A stretch of DNA of 64,000 nt from Podospora pseudocomata (Eukaryota; Ascomycota; Sordariomycetes; Sordariales; Podosporaceae), in NCBI RefSeq assembly GCF_035222375.1, contig NW_026946363.1, positions 7,254,001 through 7,318,000 on the forward strand, read 5' to 3'. A program made the position numbers and the translations under genes. The notes below the pieces were generated by a model. It saw only the letters and a program-made list of their open reading frames with translations. It was not told the DNA's origin and did not search any database. This document shows positions 1 through 10,387 of this stretch, in pieces; position 1 is the first letter of the stretch; each line of letters starts with the position of its first letter.

Positions 1-683
1 TCGCTGCCCACAAATACCCAGAAAGGCAGAACCTGTTCTGCATCATTCAGGGTGGACTGGACCTGGAGATGCGCCGGGAATGCTGCCGCGAGATGGTCGC
101 CCGTGACACACCCGGTATCGCCATTGGCGGACTGAGCGGAGGTGAAGCAAAGGATGACTTCTGCAAGGTGGTGGCCACTTGCACGGAGCAACTACCAGAA
201 CTCAAGCCGAGATACGTTATGGGAATTGGGTACCCAGAGGATCTTGTGGTCAGCGTGGCACTGGGAGCAGACATGTTCGACTGCGTGTGGCCCACACGCA
301 CTGCGCGGTTTGGGAATGCCATCACCAAGCATGGTGTACTCAACATGAAAAGAGAGATGTATGCCGTTGATTTCGGGCCCATCGAGGAGGGTTGTGGGTG
401 TCAGTGCTGCAGGCCTGTCGGCCAAGAAGGGTCGCTGGGCATTACAAGGGCATTCATTCACCACAATGCCGCCAAAGAGACAGTTGCGGCGCACCTGCTG
501 ACACTACACAACGTGTGGTATCAGCTGGATCTGATGAGACAGGCCAGAGAGGCCATCATTGCTGACCAATTCCCGGCATTCGTCAAGAAGTTTTTTGTTG
601 GACTGTACCCTGATGGACAGAGCTATCCATCGTGGGCAGTCAACGCATTGCGTGGTGTTGGCATCGAGTTGCTAGAGAGGTGA
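1..683 (+). CDS. QTRT1: Queuine tRNA-ribosyltransferase catalytic subunit, 3' part only
   Basis: Carboxy-terminal half of a tRNA-guanine transglycosylase, which swaps guanine 34 of GUN-anticodon tRNAs for queuine. The frame is open from the left edge (position 3), so the start lies outside the window. Visible family marks: the substrate-pocket stretch GIAIGGLSGGE, the FDCVWPTRTARFG loop carrying the Asp expected to be the nucleophile, and the zinc site CGCQCC followed by a His in LLTLHNVWY. The Trp in the DCVWPTR loop and the C-terminal length fit the eukaryotic QTRT1-type subunit, which works with a second subunit (QTRT2) not seen here. It ends at TGA 681-683. Family call is firm; the N-terminus cannot be judged. 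Confidence 0.93.
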   Translation, partial: AAHKYPERQNLFCIIQGGLDLEMRRECCREMVARDTPGIAIGGLSGGEAKDDFCKVVATCTEQLPELKPRYVMGIGYPEDLVVSVALGADMFDCVWPTRTARFGNAITKHGVLNMKREMYAVDFGPIEEGCGCQCCRPVGQEGSLGITRAFIHHNAAKETVAAHLLTLHNVWYQLDLMRQAREAIIADQFPAFVKKFFVGLYPDGQSYPSWAVNALRGVGIELLER

Positions 684-985
684 TGTAAAGGTATAGACAA
701 AAATGAATAGATGTACAAGATACCCAAGATATGTCTCTAAATCACTTTACATACTAGTAACTAGGTAATCAGGGGTAACTTTGCATGACAAAGGGTTAGG
801 GTTGAAGAACTCGGCCTTGGCATGAACTGATGGCCAATGGGGCATCCATTCAACTTTTGGAGCTCGGGAATTTTTGCAGCTCAACTCGGCGGTTGAAGGA
901 ACGAAGCCCCGATCTCTCGCGGCCCCGACCCCGACCTCGACGACAGCCAGGAGAGCGCTTTCGGGCCAATCCAGCCACATTGACC
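684..985. other. Intergenic, QTRT1 3' end to MRP51
   Basis: About 300 nt holding the 3' UTR of the upstream gene and the promoter/leader of MRP51. The MRP51 frame is open from 830, but see the start choice in that entry. No distinct motif recognised. Confidence 0.5.
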
Positions 986-2368
986 ATGGTTTCCAGGAGC
1001 GTGTCCCCGGGAGGCGCGCTTCTCCGGGCGTCGCGGATGTTCTCTATGCCGGCACCCCTCCCACCACCGGCGGCAGAAGCCGCTCAAGCAACCTTCAAGT
1101 CGCACTCCGATACAGCTACCTCGGCCTACCCAACGCACCAGGTCATCACAACCCTTAGTCACGCCCGCAAGGAGGGGGACTGGGGCTTGAAGCGTCCTCT
1201 CCCTCTTCGATCAACTACCAAGTCCTCGACTCCCATGCTCCGCATCAAGGGCATCGATACGATCGAGCAAATTACCGACTACGCCTCAGGCGCCGACCAC
1301 GGCCTCACCCTTCTCAAGTTCCAAGAACTTGGTCTCCCGATCTCTACGCCCTCCTCGTTTGCAAGCTCGAGACACAGAACCGATGCCGCGACCAGGTCCG
1401 TTTTCGAGGACGACATCGATCGCACCGCCATCGCCCCGAAGGACCGTGCAAAGCTTGTCGACCAACGATGGAGGTTTTCTGGCCCATGGCTTGCCGGCAT
1501 GTCGCCCGGCGACTTCAAGAAGTACTTGGCTGAGAGGGTTCGCCCCCGTCGCGCCGCCTTCCGTATGTTTCTGAAGGCCAAGATCGCCCGCGATCTCAAC
1601 GAGACGGCCAGGTTGAAAGCCTTGGACAACGCAGAGACCGAGTATGACAAGGTCACCGTCGATTCTATTCTTGAGGATGACGTTACCGAGTACTTGCGGA
1701 ATGTTCGGAACCAGAACGCAGTGCTGTATCAGCTGGTTGGGGAGTTCTTGGATCTCGCACCTCTGAAGCAACCGACGGAACTGACGACTGAGCAAATGTT
1801 GCATCCCCCACAACACACATATTCAACCCACGACACCAACAACCCATATGCCGAACATGGTCCTCCAAAGACCCACCCTTCCGCCGGTCTCTCGTACATC
1901 CGCACCGGTGCATACATGGACAACCACCCGCTGTACGGCCCGCAAAAGGAACATAAGCCGGTTGAAGCCAGAGTGCTCAGGCCGCGCAGCCAGCAGAGCT
2001 ACAGCAGCGCCAAATTGGGTGTTGCTGGTTTCGTCACCGAGACCAGCGAGGGCGACAACGCTCACAATCAGAAGTCCGGGAAGTCGCCTCTTCGACATTT
2101 CGACCCTGATCTCAAGAACGGCGCCAAGGTTTACGTTCAGCCTGAAACGGCTTCCGTCAACTCAGATGGCAAGCTGCGGATCGTGCTCAAGGACTCAGTG
2201 GATGCCGAGGCTGAGCTGGTTGCCCGTGAGCTGATTGGTGATGGTGAGGGCATTTTTGGACAACAGCGGAAGGAGGTTGAGGTGGTCAGCCAGTCAACCA
2301 TTCGCAAGTCCTACTCAACTAAGCTCTCGCAGGGTGCACAGGACTATGGTTTGAATTCGGAGAACTAG
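986..2368 (+). CDS. MRP51: Mitochondrial small-subunit ribosomal protein MRP51 (bS1m type)
   Basis: Single-exon gene, 460 codons if started at ATG 986. The frame is open upstream to 830, but I prefer 986: it has a good context (GACCATGG), and the protein then begins MVSRSVSPGGALLRASRMF, a basic, Ser-rich, acid-free mitochondrial presequence. The upstream 52 residues are Arg/Pro-rich and look like translated leader. The core stretches KEGDWGLKRPLPLRS and TPMLRIKGIDTIEQITDY are typical of the fungal Mrp51 family, a component of the mitochondrial 37S ribosomal subunit that in yeast is linked to translation of specific mitochondrial mRNAs. The middle and C-terminus are less conserved and partly low-complexity. 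No intron is apparent. Confidence 0.85.
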   Translation: MVSRSVSPGGALLRASRMFSMPAPLPPPAAEAAQATFKSHSDTATSAYPTHQVITTLSHARKEGDWGLKRPLPLRSTTKSSTPMLRIKGIDTIEQITDYASGADHGLTLLKFQELGLPISTPSSFASSRHRTDAATRSVFEDDIDRTAIAPKDRAKLVDQRWRFSGPWLAGMSPGDFKKYLAERVRPRRAAFRMFLKAKIARDLNETARLKALDNAETEYDKVTVDSILEDDVTEYLRNVRNQNAVLYQLVGEFLDLAPLKQPTELTTEQMLHPPQHTYSTHDTNNPYAEHGPPKTHPSAGLSYIRTGAYMDNHPLYGPQKEHKPVEARVLRPRSQQSYSSAKLGVAGFVTETSEGDNAHNQKSGKSPLRHFDPDLKNGAKVYVQPETASVNSDGKLRIVLKDSVDAEAELVARELIGDGEGIFGQQRKEVEVVSQSTIRKSYSTKLSQGAQDYGLNSEN

Positions 2369-2810
2369 AGTCGATTGGGAGTGACTGGACTATCTTTCTG
2401 ATAGCTCCATAATGTACAATATGTTCTTTGTAGAAATATATACCATGTGAGCCATTTCCCTTGTACTGATGTCTAAAGGCATTGTTTACTATTGTTGGCT
2501 CAAGTTTTTGGAGCGACTGTCATAGAGTGAATCTGGGAATGCCTCAGCCGCAGTTGCCCCACCTCAAGTGGCAGCCACAAAATAGTAAGCTTCACCAGCC
2601 CACCAGCCACACCCCAAAAGATTGGCATGCCCTAAGCGCACGCAACCCCCACAATTGCAGACCCACTCTGAAAAACCACCACAGGTTTGGCGAGCTCGAC
2701 TGCGTGAATCCTCTTGCTTCTTCTTTTCTGTGTCCGAAACTCCAAGCGTCGCCCTCGGTAGGTCTTTTTTTCCCTTCACCAACAACCAACCACCACACCA
2801 AACCGTCAAA
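2369..2810. other. Intergenic, MRP51 to eS17
   Basis: 440 nt with the MRP51 3' UTR (AT-rich around 2400-2450) and the eS17 promoter and pyrimidine-rich leader (2690-2800). Pyrimidine-rich leaders are usual for ribosomal-protein genes. No separate gene seen. Confidence 0.5.
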
Positions 2811-3379
2811 ATGGGTCGCGTTCGTACCAAGACTGTCAAGAAGTCCGCCAAGGTCATCATTGAGCGGTACTACCCCAAGTTGACTCTCGACTTCGAGACC
2901 AACAAGCGGTATGTTTTTCTCCAACCTGGATTTTGGGCAGAGGGGAGACCCGACTGACTCTGAGGAAAAAGTGTGTGCGATGAGATCGCCATCATTGCCT
3001 CCAAGCGCCTCCGCAACAAGATTGCCGGCTACACCACCCACTTGATGAAGCGCATTCAGCGTGGCCCCGTCCGCGGTATCTCCTTCAAGCTTCAGGAGGA
3101 GGAGCGTGAGCGCAAGGATCAGTACGTTCCCGAGGTCTCCGCTCTCGACTTCACCCAGAACTCCGAGAGCGGCCAGCTCGATGTCGATACCGAGACCAAG
3201 GACCTCCTTAAGCACCTCGGCGTATGTGTTGCCCAGTGTCTGAAGGCCACGAGAGTGGAAAAACTGACAACAATTCACAGTTCGACGCCATCCCCGTCAA
3301 CGTCATCCCCGTTACCCAGAACCCCGCTGTTGAGCGTGGCCCCCGCCGCTTCGGTGGTGACCGCCCCCGCCGCGACTAA
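2811..3379 (+). CDS. RPS17: 40S ribosomal protein eS17
   Basis: Three-exon gene for cytosolic ribosomal protein eS17 (148 aa). Exons read as 2811-2908, 2972-3221 and 3281-3379; introns are 63 nt (GTATGT...AAAAAG) and 59 nt (GTATGT...TTCACAG). The protein starts [20 protein letters not shown], continues with [20 protein letters not shown] and [20 protein letters not shown], and ends with the basic [12 protein letters not shown] tail. These are hallmark S17e segments of the 40S beak/head region. The length is slightly above the yeast protein (136 aa), as is usual in filamentous fungi. Frame is kept at both junctions. A possible AATAAA polyadenylation signal lies about 230 nt downstream of the stop. 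Confidence 0.97.
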
Positions 3380-3954
3380 ATTGTTTCTTCGAAAGAGGGG
3401 ACATTTTAGGACCACCAACAGAAAACGACGCTTGACGACTTCGATCACGATACCCTTTTATGACGGTCAACAAAAGTTGGGAAAGGAGTATGAAGATCTC
3501 TTCATCACATGGGAATCATCATGCTGCGGCGTTGGGCCAATACTGACGGCGCTGGGTCGTGGTCGGTCGGAAAGGGAAAAACAAACACGGCATGCGATAG
3601 CTTTGAAGAATAAAGCAATCTGTTGCCCCACCCATTTAGGTGTCGCTGAGTCCTGCAGGTAATGCTGAGGATGACGCTCGACTGCCAGACTACGCTTCTC
3701 CTTTATGGTGATGCGGATGGGATTTGTTGTGTGAGACGGCTGGGTCCCGCCTCGTTGGGGAGCCCATGTCTGCCCAGGTGATAAATGCTGTGACTTTGAT
3801 CTGTCATGTGAATCCTCCAGATGTTGTAAACTCAAGGTAGGTTTTATTTCCAAGGTCCGACAATCGTAAACCGGGTATCATAAACTATCAAAACGCCACT
3901 TGTTATGCAACCCCAATGCTGTCTGTTTGCTTGTCCCTTTTACCAAAGATAGAA
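3380..3954. other. Convergent intergenic region, eS17 / RTR1
   Basis: 3' UTRs of two convergent genes. An AATAAA at 3609-3614 on the plus strand may serve eS17. Short open frames on both strands have no recognisable content. Confidence 0.45.
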
Positions 3955-4851
3955 TCAAGGCCTCCCATAGTTGAGGCTCTCAATACGAATAGAAGGAATA
4001 AAATCATCGTCATCATCATCTTCGCCTTCACCGCCAGTGTTGTTTGGTTTCTTGCCCTTGCTGCCAATCTTGTATCCTTCCACCATGAGATGGGCATCGC
4101 TCTCGCCTCCCTGGGCGCTCGTGAAGGTGGGAGCTGTGGGCGGCTGGGTGATCTCCTTCTCCCCAATCGTGACCTCGACTTTATCGACGCCCATCCCATT
4201 CCTCTCGACGGCTAGTTTGCCCGCTTGCTTCTTTTTTTCGTGGGCTTCATCTCCCTTCTTATCCCTCTCGTCACCGGCCCCATCGAGCGAGAGCCCCTCC
4301 ACGGCCTTTTCCACCTCCTTTACACCCGGTTCCTCGTCCTCCCTCAGCCGAATCTTGACCTTCATCTCCCCCTTTTCTCCTGCCCACTCGTACGAAGGAT
4401 GCTCGAGCTGAACATGGATGTACATACCCTTTAGCGCGCACTCATCGCTGCACCACTTGTTCAGGTCCTCCGTTTTCGCCACGCCTGACCGCCGGATTTT
4501 GACCTTGCCGGGAAAGTTGCGACGGGGTTTGGAGCAGAGGGCGTAGCCGCATGTGTTGAGGCAGTTCCGTTCGTCTACGAGATCGAGGTACTCTGAGGGG
4601 GAGAAGTTGGGGAGGTGGGAGAGAAGGAGGGAGATGTCGGATTGGGAAGGGGGTTGGGAGGAGGGGAAGGCGGCGGAGAGGAGCTCGAAGGTTTCGATGG
4701 GGATGGGGGGTTTGAGCTCTGTTTTGGAGAGGGTGAGGAGTTGGGCTGCTTGGGCGCGGGTTAGGCCTGTGAGTTCGAGGGCCGAGGGGGCGTCGGGGGT
4801 GGGTGGTGGGTTTTTGAGGATGGATTTAGGAGGGTTGGGGGTGGACGCCAT
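3955..4851 (-). CDS. RTR1: RTR1/RPAP2-type RNA polymerase II CTD phosphatase
   Basis: Single exon, 298 aa. Rtr1/RPAP2 proteins act on phosphorylated Ser5 (and Tyr1) of the Rpb1 C-terminal repeats and assist Pol II assembly/import. The characteristic zinc module is visible as DERNCLNTCGYALCSKPRR and NKWCSDECALKGMYI, giving Cys101, Cys106, Cys134 and Cys138 as the likely ligands. The N-terminus (MASTPNPPKSILKNPPPTPD) is Pro-rich. The C-terminal third is charged, with an acidic run GEGEDDDDDDF and a conserved-looking end FIPSIRIESLNYG. The gene shares a 0.9 kb divergent promoter with the BBC1-like gene. The start at 4851 gives the family's usual layout and I see no intron. Family call is firm; catalytic activity of this family has been debated in the literature. 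Confidence 0.9.
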   Translation of the reverse strand: MASTPNPPKSILKNPPPTPDAPSALELTGLTRAQAAQLLTLSKTELKPPIPIETFELLSAAFPSSQPPSQSDISLLLSHLPNFSPSEYLDLVDERNCLNTCGYALCSKPRRNFPGKVKIRRSGVAKTEDLNKWCSDECALKGMYIHVQLEHPSYEWAGEKGEMKVKIRLREDEEPGVKEVEKAVEGLSLDGAGDERDKKGDEAHEKKKQAGKLAVERNGMGVDKVEVTIGEKEITQPPTAPTFTSAQGGESDAHLMVEGYKIGSKGKKPNNTGGEGEDDDDDDFIPSIRIESLNYGRP

Positions 4852-5761
4852 GGAGGTGATGGCTTGGGGGTTTGGTGATGTTGTTGGAGATAAAGGAGGT
4901 TATCGTTAGGAGAGGTGACGTTGATAAAGAGTAGTAGTTTAGCCGATCGACAGGCGGTAGGTACCTTGTGTTTGCTGCTGGCGCAAATGTCGTTGTTGAT
5001 GGGCATGTGAAACAAAAGATGCCAAGCTAGAGATATCAGAAAGTTACAAATGCGATGGAGGGGCGATGCCTGCCGGACAGAGGGGACACTTGCCAGCTGC
5101 CAAGCAGCTTGGAGCTTCCGAGGTGAGGCGTTGATCCACCTCGTCATTTCACTGAGGGGTCATCTCCAAGCAACACAGCGACAACAGGACATGAGATAAC
5201 TGCCCAAGCCACCTCCTGACTGCAACACTCCCAACTCCGGTTGAATTGCTGCCTGGTGAGGTGTCCAAATCAAAAAGACAGATTTGAAACACGTAGACTA
5301 TAGCAACAAACGCAAGGTGTGGTAGCCTCTTATGCGCTGACGTTGAGGATCAGATGTGCGCCTTAAGCCAACACTTTTAGCCACACTGCAGAACAAGCTG
5401 AGGCGTCCGACGTCCGGCTTGCAAGGGGTGACCAAGCAAGGACCGCCCTTCCATGACCACCAGCTGTTGGAGATCGAGCGGTTCTTCTCTCGCACTCCGC
5501 CTTCAGCATTACGTTTACACAGCAGGTCCTACGACCTCACTTGCACTTGGCGTGTGTTTACATTGAAAAGTCCTCGAAGTCCAGCCCACGAAGAGAAGCG
5601 GACCGAAAGCCAACCCCGCCCCGCATCTGCCGAGCCAGCGAGCGACGTTTAATAGCTTGCCTGCCTCTGACGACAAGCCCAAAGCACGCAACACAACGCT
5701 GCAGACATCAACAGTAGCTACCTTGCCGTTCACTTACTCCGAGGCCTCGAGCCGCGTCATC
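4852..5761. other. Divergent promoter region, RTR1 / BBC1-like
   Basis: 910 nt between two divergently transcribed genes. It contains the leaders of both. The BBC1 reading frame is open upstream to 5657 without a better start. No RNA gene or repeat recognised. Confidence 0.5.
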
Positions 5762-8700
5762 ATGTCGTTCAAGGTCAAGGCCTTGTACGAATACAACTCG
5801 GGCCACGAAGATGACCTCATTTTCAGCGTCGGCCAGATCATAACTGTGACCGACGAGGAAGATGCCGATTGGTATGCGGGGGAGTACGTCGACGAGGCCG
5901 GCAACAAGCAAGAGGGTATTTTCCCCAGGAATTTCGTCGAAAAGTATGAGCCTGCAGCACCTCCTCGTCCGGCGACACGGCCCCAGTCCAAAAGGGAACA
6001 TAAACCCGCCGCCGAAGCTCCGATTCCAGCCCCGGAATCTCCGAAGCACGAAGTTGCTCCGGAGCCTGAACCTGAGCCCTTGAGATCTCCCTCGCCCGAG
6101 CCGACGATTTCCTCTCCTCCGCCAGCACCTGCGGCTGTTCCGGTGCCAATTCAATCTGCCCAAGCTCCCGCCTCCCCTCCGGCTCCCGCACCCGCCCCTG
6201 TTCCAGTGGCCGCGCCCGCACCTCCTGTTCCTCAGCCCACTGAGGCGCCGTCTGCCGCAAAGTCGCCCCCTGCGCCCAAGCCTGCTGCCGTTGTCTCCAA
6301 ACCCAGTGCAGGACCTCCACCTGTCTCTGATAAGCCAACCGGAAATTCTTTCAAGGATCGTCTTGCTCTTTTCAACAAGGCAGCTGCAGCCCCCCCCGCC
6401 CCCTTCAAGCCTAGCGGGCTGAGCTCAGGAGGCGGCTCGAGCTTCATCAAGAAGCCGTTTGTTGCCCCCCCTCCTAGCAGGCACGCCTATATTCCACCGG
6501 TCACCCAGGCCCCTGTTGCTAAAGTATATCGTCGTGATGAGGATCCGGAGGTCAAGGAGCAAGAAGCCGAAACGCTGGAGAATGCTGGAAAAGCGGGACT
6601 TGTTGGTAATACGGCCCCAACCTCATCAAGGAATGAGGGTGAAGCCGCTGATGATGAACCCAAGCCCATGAGCTTGAAGGAGCGCCTCGCTCTTCTCCAA
6701 AAGCAGCAAATGGAGACTGCGGCTCGTCATGCCGAGGCTGCTGCCAAGAAGGAGAAGCCCAAGAAACCAGTGAAGAAACGTTTGGATAGCCACGATGCCA
6801 CTGCCGCCGAAGGTGAAGCTACTGCTCCTGTTCCACCCCCTCTGGAGCGTCGCGATACCGAAGACACCACAGGCCGCGGCTCTCTAGATGAATCTCACCC
6901 ACCTCGAATCCCGCACCCTGGGCGTCGCAGATCTTCAAGAGGAGTCGAACCGAATGATGGTAATGAGGCTGATATGTCTGGGGCTGGCGAGACCACCGAG
7001 GGTCTGGAGGAGCTCACCGAAAAGGAGGAAAATGACGTTAGACCAAAGCATGTTGCTACTGCCGCGAAACAAGACGATGATGAACAGGCTGATAAGGAAG
7101 ATGAAGAGGAAGAAGAAGAGGAGGAGGAGGATATCGACCCAGAGGTTCGGCGCAAGGAGGAACTGCGCGCAAGAATGGCCAAGATGTCAGGCGGTATGGG
7201 CATGCCGGGTATGGGCATCCCTGGGCTGTTTGGTGCCCCGGCACCTATGATGCCCAAGAAGAAGAAGGCCGCCCCTGAGAAGCACATTGAGGAGCATGAG
7301 GAGCCGGTCTCGCCTACTGCCCGCGCGCCCCCCGTTCCTATGCCCGGCATTCCTTTGCCTGGGCTCTCGCGCCCACCGCCGCCTCCCGAGCGAAAACAGT
7401 CTGCTGCCGAAGAGGTGGAAGATGACGAGGACGAGGCCCAGCTGCAGACTCCCCATCAGGAAGCTGCGCCAGCCCGTATGTTGTTTGTCGAGCACCATCT
7501 CAACAAAGCTAACACAGGTGTAGAAACGCCCAACGAACATAGCGCACCCCCCCCTATTCCTGGCGGGAGATCAGCTCCCCCCCCTGTTCCTTCTCTGGAC
7601 TGTAAGTATAGTGATGCCCATCGTTTTGCACTGTGGAGTGTCATTATTAACCTCGCAAAGCACGTCCGCCACCACCACCGCCAACTGCGTCGGCGATTAA
7701 GTCCCCTAGTGAAGGGTCGGTGTCTGACGACGAGCTCTCCGAAAGGCCCAATGATGAATCCGATACACCAAAACCTGATGTAGCCCATGCGACTAGAGCT
7801 CCTCCTCCCCCGCCACCTGGGGCTGGCGGTCCTCCACCACTGCCACCTACATCACCCCGGGCTGCCCCCCGTCGGTCTCATGATGAGAGCCCTCCAACTT
7901 CACCATCGGCACCTGCTATCCCCAGGCGCGACAGCAGGGCACCGCCTCCAATCCCTGGCGCCGCCCCTCCACTCCCCACACAGAGCAGACCCCCTCCTCC
8001 GCCTCCCACAGCCGCTCCCCCGCTGCGTAGGGATTCAACGGCTGACACCCGGCCGCCCCCAATTCCCGGCGCACCACCAAGGGACGAGGACAGTGGTGAC
8101 GAAGAAGAGATCACCGAATATGAGGGCGATTACGACACCGACATCGCGTCGTCGGTTCCTCACAAAGATGCGCTCAAGGCCCATCAGCGGGAGTCGAGTT
8201 TCGAGGATATCGGACCGAGATCGCCAACGAGTGAGGCGCCCCCGCTTCCTCCCACAGCGGCCCCGAGAGCAGGGCCTCCTCCAATTCCTAGTCAGCCTCC
8301 CCCTCCACCAAGTGCGCCAGCGCCCTCGCGCAAGTCTGTAGATGCGCCCCGCACAGCCCCCCCTCCCCCTCCCCCGCCGAAAGAGGCGCCGCCTGCTCAC
8401 TACGATGATGATGAGTACGATCCATACAACTATAGTTCGTCTTCTCAGGCAGCTCCAGCTGTTCCGTCATTCCCGATGCCCTCTCCGCATGTCAGGCAGA
8501 ACGAGGAGACATCGGCGCATGAGACCCTCCAGTTTTCCCCGCCACCTCCTCCCCCTCAGAACCTGAGGTCGCCTATCCCCCCTCCTATTTCCTCACCGCC
8601 AAACCGAGCTCCTCCGCCGAGAAAGTCGCTGGATGTCCCCCGTGGTAGCGGTGGAAGACGTTCGGTCGATGTTACTCGGCCTTCCATGGAGTCTGGGTTT

Positions 8701-9501
8701 GTTGCTAATGACATTGATCTAGCCAACCAGTCAGGATGGTGGCTGCAGCCCAACGGCCTGCCTTCGCAGCTCCACGGCCGCAAGGATATCTTCTTCGAGT
8801 CTGAAGAATCAACCTCCTCTGATCCCCACCAGGGCGGCAAGACAATTGTGACTCGGGATATCTATGTGTTGTTCCAGGACTACTCCCAGACCGTTATCAC
8901 CGTTCGTTTCAACCCCCAGGACCCCTCCGATGTCCAGCTCGACCAACGTCACGAGGCCCCACCACGAGCCTTGCGTCAGGACCAGCTTGAGGAAAGCTAC
9001 GAGCGGTTTGGTCGTGCCATCGGCGAGGCCGTCCACAAGCTGAAGGACACCGTTGTAGGCGATGGGACTCCACAAGGACTCATTCACGAGCTGCTGCGTC
9101 CCCACAAGGACGCTCTTCACCCTGTCGGCACGCGTGCCTATGGCGCCCTGGTGTACAGCAACCTTGCCAACGCCAGCACAAGCCAGAACGACGAGATCCG
9201 CCCCGGCGACATCATCAGCATCCGCAACGCCAAGTTCCAAGGCAAGCACGGCGCCATGCACGCCAAGTACAGTGTCGAGGTAGGCAAACCTGACCACGTC
9301 GCTGTCGTGGGCGAATGGGATGGCACCAAGAAGAAGGTCAGGGCTTGGGAGCAGGGCCGTGAGAACAAGAAGGTCAAGCTGGAAAGTTTCAAGCTTGACG
9401 ACCTGAGGAGTGGTGAGGTCAAGATTTGGAGGGTGATGCCTAGGAGCTGGATTGGATGGGAGGGTGGCGATAATGGTGGAGGAGCAACCGGCGGGAATTA
9501 G
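5762..9501 (+). CDS. BBC1: SH3-domain, proline-rich actin-patch protein, BBC1/MTI1-like
   Basis: Large cytoskeletal adaptor, 1226 aa with one 59-nt intron (7602-7660), or 1212 aa if 7476-7517 is also spliced. The start at 5762 is chosen because the SH3 domain begins at once: MSFKVKALYEYNSGHEDDL with ALYEY, ADWYAGE and GIFPRNFVEKYEP motifs (residues 1-60). A Pro/Ala-rich middle follows, with repeated 'SLKERLALLQK'-type helices, an acidic Glu run (around 7105-7130), Met/Gly-Pro loops and many PPPPP profilin/SH3-ligand tracts. The last ~240 residues (from about 8730) form a conserved globular region with GWWLQPNGLPSQL and WRVMPRSWIGWEGG. This matches the papain-like-fold domain found at the C-terminus of fungal Bbc1. 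Yeast Bbc1 restrains type I myosin/Las17-driven actin assembly at endocytic patches; that role here is inferred. Confidence 0.85.
7476..7517 (+). other. Probable 42-nt intron inside BBC1-like gene, length a multiple of three
   Basis: GTATGT at 7476, a GCTAAC branch-like sequence at 7508-7513 and ACAG ending at 7517. Removing it keeps the frame (C|GT joins as Arg), and retention adds 14 residues without a stop. It is shorter than the other introns in the window, so use of the site needs transcript evidence. Confidence 0.6.
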
Positions 9502-9638
9502 GAGACGCTGTTGGGCTTGGAAGTTGCCCAGCTTGCTGGGTGGGAAGGAGTGAGGATGGTGGGTGTGTTGGTAAGGGTTGTAGATTCGTTTTGAAGAGTT
9601 GTTGTCGTCGTAAAGAGTAGTACTGGGTGGAAGTGTGG

Positions 9639-9674
<36 letters not shown>

Positions 9675-10387
9675 TAGAGAGAGACGGAAGACCATTGGCA
9701 AAGAGAACGGGAGGGAACAGTATCGTATTGAAGATTTTTTTGTTACACTTTGTTTATCAAGTTAAAAATTATTATTGTGTTTGTTTTTTAATTACGCTGC
9801 ATTTTTTACACCGCTTTGCTGTTATCATTCCCGGCGGTGATGCTCGAACTTGCGATGCGTGGATGTATAACTTGTAGCAGATCGTTCAACATAAGACGGG
9901 GCCTCGAAATGCAGTCAGTTTCCACGTTGACCAAGAATCAGCGCAGGTAACTAACCGTGGCATGTTGAGCAAGTAGCAATGTCTTTCCAATAACCAACTG
10001 TAGGTAGTTTGTAATTTTGTTGGCTACAGCTGCCAAAACCAATGAGAACACTACCTTATATATAGATGCCCCAAAATTACTATATCCATCTCATCATAGA
10101 CGCCCATACAAAACACCCAGTTGGTTTTACTCTAATTCCAACCTGACCAACCTGCCAGAAACCTCATCCCTGTCTACTACCATAACCTCCCCTCATCATC
10201 CTCATATAGAACCATCCTTGTCTGTCTGCACCATCCTGACCGCTATCCCTCCCTATGCTGCTAATACTCCCAAAATACAACCCATCCCATGCCCTTGGTC
10301 CCTCCTCAAACAGTAAAACGCCGCTACCATGCATCCCCTTAGTCTTCCATAAGCACACCATCCTCTAGTTTATACCCACCCCACCCC
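9502..10387. other. Convergent intergenic region, BBC1-like / CLD1-like
   Basis: 886 nt of 3' flank on both sides. It contains a dinucleotide microsatellite (separate entry), an AT-rich patch around 9730-9820, and C-rich sequence before 10380. No gene recognised. Confidence 0.45.
9633..9684 (+). repeat. Compound (GT)n(GA)n microsatellite
   Basis: A run of GT repeats (to about 9655) passes directly into GA repeats interrupted once by GATA, ending about 9684. It sits in the 3' flank of the BBC1-like gene. The Arg-Glu/Cys-Val repeats it encodes on paper are not a protein. Confidence 0.95.

Noticed and set aside
830-985. Upstream extension of MRP51 (52 extra residues)
   Set aside because: Arg/Pro-rich translated leader; the ATG at 986 has a better context and yields a presequence-like N-terminus.
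9635-9877. 80-codon frame starting MGVCVCVREREREIER
   Set aside because: Encoded by the GT/GA microsatellite; repeat artefact.
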